From the NCBI GenBank assembly GCA_965224235.1, contig CBDCYP010000001.1:682001-746000 (forward strand): a DNA stretch of 64,000 nucleotides, written 5' to 3'. A program made the translations under genes and the position numbers. Source of the stretch: G958295935 sp965224235 (GTDB lineage: Bacteria > Chloroflexota > Dehalococcoidia > Lucifugimonadales > Lucifugimonadaceae). How positions within the stretch are numbered: position 1 is the stretch's first letter; each line of letters starts with the position of its first letter. The notes beneath the pieces were generated by a model. That model was not told the origin of the DNA. It saw only the letters and a program-made list of their open reading frames with translations, and made no database searches. Below, piece by piece: positions 58,881 to 64,000 of this stretch.

Positions 58881-60812
58881 TCAGATCGCTTGCGGTTCCG
58901 GATCTGCCGCCGGCGCCGCTGTCCGTTCTTCACCGGCAGCGTTTTCGGCGCCAGGGGGTTCGACCGGTTCGGGCCGGGCAGGCCTGATCGAAAGCGGGTC
59001 TCCACCCTCAAGCAACACCTTTAATTGGTCCCCGTCAATGGTCTCGAACTCAAGGAGGAACTGCGCCAGCCCGTCGAGTTGCTCCGTGTGGTCGCTCAAT
59101 ATCTGGTTCGCCTTTTCGCGGCCTTCATCGAGCAGCCTGCTGACCTCGCTGTCGATCAGGTTCTCGGTACGAATGCTGTAGTCGCGCTCCTCGGAGATTT
59201 CACGGCCGAGGAATATCGCTTCCTGCCGCCTTCCGAATGAACGCAATCCCAGCTTGTCGCTCATGCCGTAACGGGTAACCATCTGGCGGGCCATGCGGGT
59301 CGCCACCTCAATGTCGTTGCTGGCGCCGGTGGTTACTTCGCCGAACTTGATCACTTCTGCCTGTCTGCCGCCCATGGCGGTTGCGATCATGGCCAGGAAC
59401 TGAGTCAACGTCTGCAAATAGCGGTCTTCCTCGGGAAGGTAGCGCGTGTAACCGCCCATCTGCCCGCGGGACACGATCGATATCTTCCAGACCATGTCGG
59501 CGCCCGGCATGTGATAGGCGACCAGAGCGTGGCCGGCCTCGTGATAGGCGGTAAGCTCCCGTTCGCGATCGCTGATCACGCGGCTCTTCCGGGCCGGGCC
59601 GGCAATTACGCGGTCGATGGCTTCGGTGAGGTCGTCCAGTTCGATCGATTTCTTGTTCCGCCGGGCGGCGAGCAGGGCCCCCTCGTTGATGAGGTTGGCT
59701 AGATCGGCGCCGGAAAAACCCGGCGTCTGCTTGGCGATGGACGCCAGGTCGACCGATTTCTCGAGCGGCTTGCCTTTGGCGTGTACGTCGAGTATCGCCG
59801 TACGGCCGCGAATATCGGGGTTGTCCAGTATGACGCGCCGGTCGAAACGGCCGGGCCTGAGAAGCGCCGGGTCGAGGATGTCCGGCCTGTTCGTGGCAGC
59901 GATAACTATGACATTCGTCGCAGTGTCGAACCCGTCCATCTCCACGAGGATCTGGTTAAGGGTCTGTTCCCGCTCGTCGTGACCGCCGCCGAGACCCGCG
60001 CCCCGGTGCCTGCCCACGGCGTCGATCTCGTCAACGAAGACTATGCAGGGCGAGTGGCGTTTGGCCTGTTCGAACAGGTCGCGCACACGCGATGCGCCCA
60101 CGCCCACGAACATTTCAACGAACTCCGAGCCGCTTATTGAGAAGAACGGCACACCGGCTTCGCCTGCCACCGCCCTCGCCAGGAGCGTTTTGCCCGTGCC
60201 TGGAGGACCGACGAGCAGCACGCCGCTCGGTATGCGGGCGCCGAGGGCCTGGAATCGCTCCGGATACTTGAGGAACTCTACGACCTCTTCCAATTCCTGC
60301 TTCGCTTCAGGAACGCCCGCGACATCAAAGAACGTCACGGTGGCTTTGGTTCCGACGAACATACGGGCCCTGCTGCGGCCGAAGTTCATGGTCTGGTTGT
60401 TGCTGCCCTGCGCCTGCCGCATCATGAACAGCAGCACCCCGCCGAACAGGATCAGCGGCAGGAAGCTGATGAGCGCTCCAAACAAGCTGCTCAGCCCGCT
60501 CGATCCCTTGACTTCGACCGAATAGGCGCCGGGGTCGACTCCGGCGTCGTTCATGATCTGAACGAGGCTCGACCCCTGTTCCTTGCGTGAACTGAATACC
60601 CTGGCTCCGTCAGTAACGGTCAGCGAGTCGCCGCGCACCTCTATGCGAATTCGCTCGGAACTGGCGTTGCTGCGCGCCAGAGAGATCACTTCGGTGATCT
60701 CGATCTCCTGCGGGCCGCCAAGGGGCTGGTTAAAAAACAGGAGGAAGACCGTGACGACTGCCACCACGATCAGTAAATAGACAATACCGTTACGAGTGCA
60801 ACGGTGGGTCAT
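58881..60812 (-). CDS. ftsH: ATP-dependent zinc metalloprotease FtsH
   Basis: A 643-residue FtsH. Two membrane segments are at the N-terminus (residues ~10-28 and ~112-132) around a periplasmic domain; the AAA module has G-P-P-G-T-G-K-T, F-V-D-E-I-D and the second region of homology N-R-P-D-I-L-D-P-A-L-L-R-P-G-R-F-D; the protease has H-E-A-G-H. A Pro/Ala/Glu-rich C-terminal tail ends the chain. It degrades damaged membrane and short-lived cytosolic proteins. It is divergent from infC. Confidence 0.96.
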   Translation of the reverse strand: MTHRCTRNGIVYLLIVVAVVTVFLLFFNQPLGGPQEIEITEVISLARSNASSERIRIEVRGDSLTVTDGARVFSSRKEQGSSLVQIMNDAGVDPGAYSVEVKGSSGLSSLFGALISFLPLILFGGVLLFMMRQAQGSNNQTMNFGRSRARMFVGTKATVTFFDVAGVPEAKQELEEVVEFLKYPERFQALGARIPSGVLLVGPPGTGKTLLARAVAGEAGVPFFSISGSEFVEMFVGVGASRVRDLFEQAKRHSPCIVFVDEIDAVGRHRGAGLGGGHDEREQTLNQILVEMDGFDTATNVIVIAATNRPDILDPALLRPGRFDRRVILDNPDIRGRTAILDVHAKGKPLEKSVDLASIAKQTPGFSGADLANLINEGALLAARRNKKSIELDDLTEAIDRVIAGPARKSRVISDRERELTAYHEAGHALVAYHMPGADMVWKISIVSRGQMGGYTRYLPEEDRYLQTLTQFLAMIATAMGGRQAEVIKFGEVTTGASNDIEVATRMARQMVTRYGMSDKLGLRSFGRRQEAIFLGREISEERDYSIRTENLIDSEVSRLLDEGREKANQILSDHTEQLDGLAQFLLEFETIDGDQLKVLLEGGDPLSIRPARPEPVEPPGAENAAGEERTAAPAADPEPQAI

Positions 60813-61145
60813 GGCATTACCTGAAACTCTAGGATCCGGAAGGGTGTGGAGCTCTCGGCTTCACCTGACTCGCCAGCCTCAAGTGGCCTAGCGTAGATCT
60901 GAAGGAGGTGTTAATCGCCGGGTCTCCCAATCGTACCACAGGGGCAGTTCACGCTCCCGAACGTCCGGAACCGGGTAATTCGAGTCTTGCTGCGCTGAAA
61001 ATGCGGAAAACCCCCGACGTTGCCATCGGTCGCGCATTGCTCGTTACTATATAATCCCAACACCGGGCGAAGGTCCCGAAAAAAGCCCTTACACCCGACC
61101 GCTCAGCGGCGTTTGCAAGAGCGACTCTCCACAGGAGCCGAAAGC
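60813..61145 (+). other. Intergenic region ftsH / infC with infC leader
   Basis: About 330 bases hold the divergent promoters. A TATAAT box is at 61050-61055 and AAGGAGG near 60901 (of no known gene). The infC leader of ~90 bases ends with an AGGAG site. Confidence 0.5.
61050..61055 (+). promoter_or_regulatory. Possible -10 box of the infC operon
   Basis: TATAAT 91 bases before the infC start; the candidate -35 boxes nearby are poorly spaced, so only the -10 element is proposed. Confidence 0.4.
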
Positions 61146-61736
61146 ATAGCAAGAGACTACCGGGTCAACCGCCGCATACGAGCCCCCATCGTACGAGTAA
61201 TCAGGGGCGAGGATTCCAGCAGTTCGACCGTGATGCCCATACAAGACGCCATTAGGCTGGCAGATGAGGAGGGACTCGACTTGGTCGAGGTAGCTCCGAA
61301 CCAATCGCCGCCGGTTTGCAGGCTGCTTGATTATGGCCGCTTCAAGTTCATTCAGGCCAAGAAGGCCAAAGAGGCCCGGAAGGCCTCAAAAGGAACAAAC
61401 CAGCAACGCGAGGTCAGGATGCGCCCGCGTATCTCTGACAACGACATTCAGTCAAAGATCAGAACGGTTAAGGGACTGCTGGCAGAAGGCGCCAAGGTGC
61501 GCGTGGCGGTCCTTTTAAGAGGACGAGAGAACACACACCCCGAAGTTGCCATGAAGGTCCTCAGACGAGTCGCCGAAGGCGTCGCGTCCGAGGCGAGGCT
61601 CGAGCGACCACCCACCAGGGAGGCGCGCTCCATAGCCATCATACTCGCGCCTGCAGGCAGCCCCGGTCAGGCGCCGACGGCCGGCGCGGCGGCGGCGGGT
61701 AGAACAGCGTATAGCGGAGACGGGATCAAAAACTGA
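61146..61736 (+). CDS. infC: Translation initiation factor IF-3, probable AUA start
   Basis: A 196-residue IF3. The first conserved run is R-D-Y-R-V-N-R-R-I-R-A-P, then V-I-x-x-x-G-x-x-x-G-like and D-L-V-E-V-A-P-N, and the C-domain R-M-R-P-R-I-S-D-N-D. An AGGAG lies eight bases before an ATA codon at 61146, and no ATG, GTG or TTG is suitably placed; homologues start there. infC commonly uses rare AUU-type starts for IF3 autoregulation, so AUA here fits the principle. The C-terminus has an Ala/Gly-rich tail of ~25 residues. It precedes rpmI by five bases. Confidence 0.85.
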   Translation: MARDYRVNRRIRAPIVRVIRGEDSSSSTVMPIQDAIRLADEEGLDLVEVAPNQSPPVCRLLDYGRFKFIQAKKAKEARKASKGTNQQREVRMRPRISDNDIQSKIRTVKGLLAEGAKVRVAVLLRGRENTHPEVAMKVLRRVAEGVASEARLERPPTREARSIAIILAPAGSPGQAPTAGAAAAGRTAYSGDGIKN

Positions 61737-61740
61737 CGTT

Positions 61741-61947
61741 ATGCCAAAGATGAAGACTCACAAAGGCGCAAAGCGCCGATTTCACCTTAGCGCCGGCGGC
61801 AAGCTGCTGCGAACGAAGGGCCCGAAGAGTCACTTCCGCCGAAATAAGGCCAAGCGGGTAAAGCGCCTGTTCGCGCGCAAGGTGGGCCTTGACTCCGCGA
61901 CGATGTCCCGGAGCATCAAGCATGCGATTTCGGGCGCCAGGCGCTAG
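61741..61947 (+). CDS. rpmI: Large ribosomal subunit protein bL35
   Basis: A 68-residue basic protein beginning P-K-M-K-T-H-K-G-A-K-R-R-F, the standard bL35 start, and rich in lysine and arginine throughout. It sits between infC and rplT in the normal operon order, five bases after infC. Confidence 0.96.
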   Translation: MPKMKTHKGAKRRFHLSAGGKLLRTKGPKSHFRRNKAKRVKRLFARKVGLDSATMSRSIKHAISGARR

Positions 61948-62127
61948 GTTCGCGCCCTGGCACGACCTTTCGCCGCAAGGCTGAGGCACAATTAGACAAC
62001 AGGTTATCGAGACGGAACACGCGCTCGCCCGCAGTCGACCCCCGGATATCGTCCGGTTCCGGCTGCGGAATCGATCCAGGCAAGCGAGCCGCACATCAAC
62101 TGACCGCATAGCTCGCGGGAGAGAAAA
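61948..62127 (+). other. Gap between rpmI and rplT
   Basis: 180 bases, longer than usual for this operon. No gene is seen; it may hold an internal promoter or an L20-binding structure, but no pseudoknot was recognised by eye. Confidence 0.3.
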
Positions 62128-62487
62128 TTGGCCAGGGTAACTAGCGGACCACACACAAGACGGCGGCACAAGCGTGTGCTGAAGGCGGTGCGCGGCCATC
62201 GCGGATCGAGAAACAGACGTTATCGCCTCGCCAGGGAGTCGCTGCTTCACGCGATGGCCTACTCGACGATCGGCCGCAAGTTGAAGAAGCGCGAGAACAG
62301 GTCCCTCGCGATCATTCGCATCAACGCCGCCGCCCGTGAAAACGGCATGACGTACAGCCAGTTGATCCACGGTCTGAAATTGGCCAACGTGGACCTGGAC
62401 CGCAAGTCGCTTTCGGAACTGGCTGTCAGGGAACCGTCAGCCTTCACGGTAGTGGTCCAGGCGGCAAAGTCGGCCGCCGGGGCCTGA
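62128..62487 (+). CDS. rplT: Large ribosomal subunit protein bL20
   Basis: A 119-residue bL20. A-R-V at the start, then R-R-H-K-R-V-L-K-A-V-R-G-H-R-G-S-R-N-R, and L-I-H-G-L-K-L-A-N-V-D-L-D-R-K-S-L-S-E-L at the end are family-typical. The start is a TTG at 62128 preceded by GGGAGAG. It is essential for early large-subunit assembly and in many bacteria represses its own operon through a leader; the 180-base gap after rpmI is unusually long and could carry such a site. Confidence 0.95.
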   Translation: MARVTSGPHTRRRHKRVLKAVRGHRGSRNRRYRLARESLLHAMAYSTIGRKLKKRENRSLAIIRINAAARENGMTYSQLIHGLKLANVDLDRKSLSELAVREPSAFTVVVQAAKSAAGA

Positions 62488-62509
62488 TGGCAACATCTGG
62501 CCGGCGGGT

Positions 62510-63457
62510 TCAGGCGGCAAGATGCCGGTCGAAGAACCCGGCCACTCTGTTCACGTACTCCCCGCGCCTCGTTCGGTAACCCTGCACGTGCCCCGCTCCC
62601 GGGACTATCCACACCCCGCGGCCGCTGACCGGCGACTCCGCGTCTGCGCCGATCGCCCGGCCCAGAATTCGAGCGTGGCGAACCGGCACCATTTCGTCTT
62701 TCTCACCGTGCACGATGAAGACCGGAGTGTCGGTCGCCGCAACCATTCTGGCTGGCGAGACTTCCTGAATGTCCAGTCCGAACATCAACCTCGCCATGAG
62801 TTCCATCCCCGGCGTAAACAAGTACAGGGGTTTCCTCGATCCCGCAAGGCTCTCGCGAACCCTGACGGTCAAGTCTGCGAATGAACTGTCCGCCACCACC
62901 GCCGCCGCGGCGCCGGGGTTGGAGCAGGTCATGAGAGCGATGGCAGCGCCCAGCGAAGAACCGTGCACGCCGACCCTGCCTCTGTCCACGCCGCACGCGA
63001 CGAGAAAATCGAGCGCGCCCAGCAGATCCAGACGCTCGTAGAAGCCGACCGAACCCGAGTCGCCGCCCGAATCCCCGCATCCGCGCAGGTCGAACATAAG
63101 CAGCCCGAAACCCCGGTCCGACAAGTCCCTCGCCAGTCCCAGACCTCCCGCGGCCGGGTTGGCCCTGTTCGAGCCGAAGCCGTGGATCATGACGATCCAG
63201 CGGGACAGGGCAGGATCCAGAGCCCCTCGCTCGCCTTGGGGATGTACCAGCCAGCCGGCCAGTTCCAGTTCGCCATCCCGGCTCCTGAAAGAGACGTCGC
63301 TGAACGCGAGGCCAACGGTCGAAGGGTCATCCTCCGGCCTGATCCTCACCGCTCGGGTCATGCCCGCGGCCATCCCCGCCGAAACGGCCACATATGCGCC
63401 GGCGGCGACGGCGCTTAGTAGCGCAATCCTGCGGACCCAGCCCATTATATGCTCCAT
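62510..63457 (-). CDS. Alpha/beta hydrolase, membrane-anchored
   Basis: A 315-residue hydrolase. An N-terminal hydrophobic segment (IALLSAVAAGAYVAVSAG) may anchor it. The alpha/beta core has V-M-I-H-G-F-G-S as the oxyanion strand, the nucleophile in G-V-H-G-S-S-L-G (GxSxG), an acid near the E-K-D-E of I-V-H-G-E-K-D, and the histidine in P-G-A-G-H-V. The closest style is the peptidase S9/DLH-like family of unknown substrate. It is convergent with rplT. It is upstream of a heme A synthase on the same strand with 162 bases between. Confidence 0.85.
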   Translation of the reverse strand: MEHIMGWVRRIALLSAVAAGAYVAVSAGMAAGMTRAVRIRPEDDPSTVGLAFSDVSFRSRDGELELAGWLVHPQGERGALDPALSRWIVMIHGFGSNRANPAAGGLGLARDLSDRGFGLLMFDLRGCGDSGGDSGSVGFYERLDLLGALDFLVACGVDRGRVGVHGSSLGAAIALMTCSNPGAAAAVVADSSFADLTVRVRESLAGSRKPLYLFTPGMELMARLMFGLDIQEVSPARMVAATDTPVFIVHGEKDEMVPVRHARILGRAIGADAESPVSGRGVWIVPGAGHVQGYRTRRGEYVNRVAGFFDRHLAA

Positions 63458-63619
63458 CGGTTAACCGATTCCGCCGCCGAACTTCGTCAGCGCGAGCCAC
63501 AGCGCCGGATGGGCATAAGAGTAACGGCAAATCCACCGCCGTGCGATGCGCGGCCCGGTCGACGAGGCGCAATCCCCCGCAGATTCCGGCAGCGATATCC
63601 TCGCGGTGCGCGGCCCCGG

Positions 63620-64000
63620 TTATACCGGTCGCGCCTGCCGCAAGCCGGACCTTTCAACCAACGCAATTACCAGTATCAGATCAGTCCATAACAACGTGCC
63701 AATGCAGAGATGGAGCGCCCTCGCCCACTCGTCAAACCTCGTCCAGGGGTTCGCGGCGCCGACGATGGTCTGTGCCAGAATCAGACCGATCGCGGCCGCT
63801 GCGCCCCACCTTGCGAGACTGTCGGCGCCGCACTCCCGCCATGCCTTGAACGATGCGAAAACGACGGTGACCGCAGTCGCCAGCGACACGAGCCGGTGGG
63901 TCATTTTTATCCACGCCAGTTCCGACTGCGGGACCAGCGCACCTCCGCACAACGGCCACGACGGGCACACTACGCCCGCGCCGCGCCACACAGCGTAGGA
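63620..64000 (-). CDS. ctaA: Heme A synthase (CtaA/COX15), C-terminal part (partial)
   Basis: The last 126 residues of a CtaA-type protein, open to the window edge. C-P-S-W-P-L-C-G-G is the cysteine-bearing motif between helices, W-I-K-M-T-H-R-L-V-S contains a heme-ligand histidine, and A-L-H-L-C-I-G-T-L-L-W supplies another. Four hydrophobic segments are visible. It would convert heme O to heme A for a terminal cytochrome oxidase, which implies aerobic respiration. Confidence 0.85.
   Translation of the reverse strand, partial: SYAVWRGAGVVCPSWPLCGGALVPQSELAWIKMTHRLVSLATAVTVVFASFKAWRECGADSLARWGAAAAIGLILAQTIVGAANPWTRFDEWARALHLCIGTLLWTDLILVIALVERSGLRQARPV

Overview
The window is high-GC bacterial chromosome with very mixed gene content. 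Core housekeeping genes are interleaved with paralogue-rich catabolic genes: two sulfatases, a sarcosine-oxidase-like enzyme, a CehA-type metallohydrolase, a CocE hydrolase, NAD(P) short-chain dehydrogenases with a long glycine loop, and NAD-dependent epimerases. Together with abundant short dispersed repeats this is what I would expect of a marine Chloroflexota (Dehalococcoidia/SAR202-like). That assignment is inference from gene style, not a phylogenetic result.

Layout. 1-3.2 kb: DinG-like exonuclease (cut by the window edge), ketopantoate-reductase-like and MOSC genes, a peroxiredoxin. 3.4-7.1 kb: decayed MFS transporter, a DUF4389 membrane protein, two copies of a 148-bp TA-flanked MITE. 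7.1-11.5 kb: CehA-like hydrolase and two SDRs. 11.6-20.7 kb: a third MITE expanded by 72-bp tandem units, ispE, rsmA, the SRP RNA, a UTP-glucose-1-phosphate uridylyltransferase, an MFS exporter, lepA and a CocE hydrolase. 21.6-26 kb: hotdog-fold dehydratases, sulfatase, sarcosine oxidase and tRNA-Gly. 26.2-27.8 kb: two unrelated small genes, each behind the same structured leader. 27.8-29 kb: an IS110 element with a recognisable bridge-RNA region. 29-35.5 kb: accessory enzymes, an exonuclease-fold protein with its active site lost, tRNA-Leu, two epimerases and a sulfatase. 35.5-39.5 kb: a scar-like island (A/T-richer hisS plus fragments) bounded by a 212-bp direct repeat of the sulfatase 3' end. 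39.6-46 kb: secreted metalloprotease, pth, ligA, DUF1015. 46-49.5 kb: phosphoesterase, a broken RelE/XRE toxin-antitoxin pair, debris. 49.7-51.1 kb: a lipoprotein with two thioredoxin-fold domains, readable only if two in-frame UGA codons are selenocysteine. 51-58.8 kb: a minus-strand run with aminotransferase V, tyrS, ribF, DAHP synthase, aroH, trpA, CPBP protease and MBL hydrolase. 58.9-64 kb: ftsH, divergent infC-rpmI-rplT, an alpha/beta hydrolase and the end of a heme A synthase.

The strongest signals are: (1) the double selenoprotein, with a hairpin directly after each UGA; (2) the duplicated leader RNA, whose stems are partly kept by compensatory and wobble changes and whose last helix covers the Shine-Dalgarno of a UUG start; (3) IS110 guide-loop sequences that match the element's own flanks; (4) the TA-target MITE family. 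No CRISPR array, prophage or rRNA is visible. Similarity calls are from reading and memory of families; no search was run.
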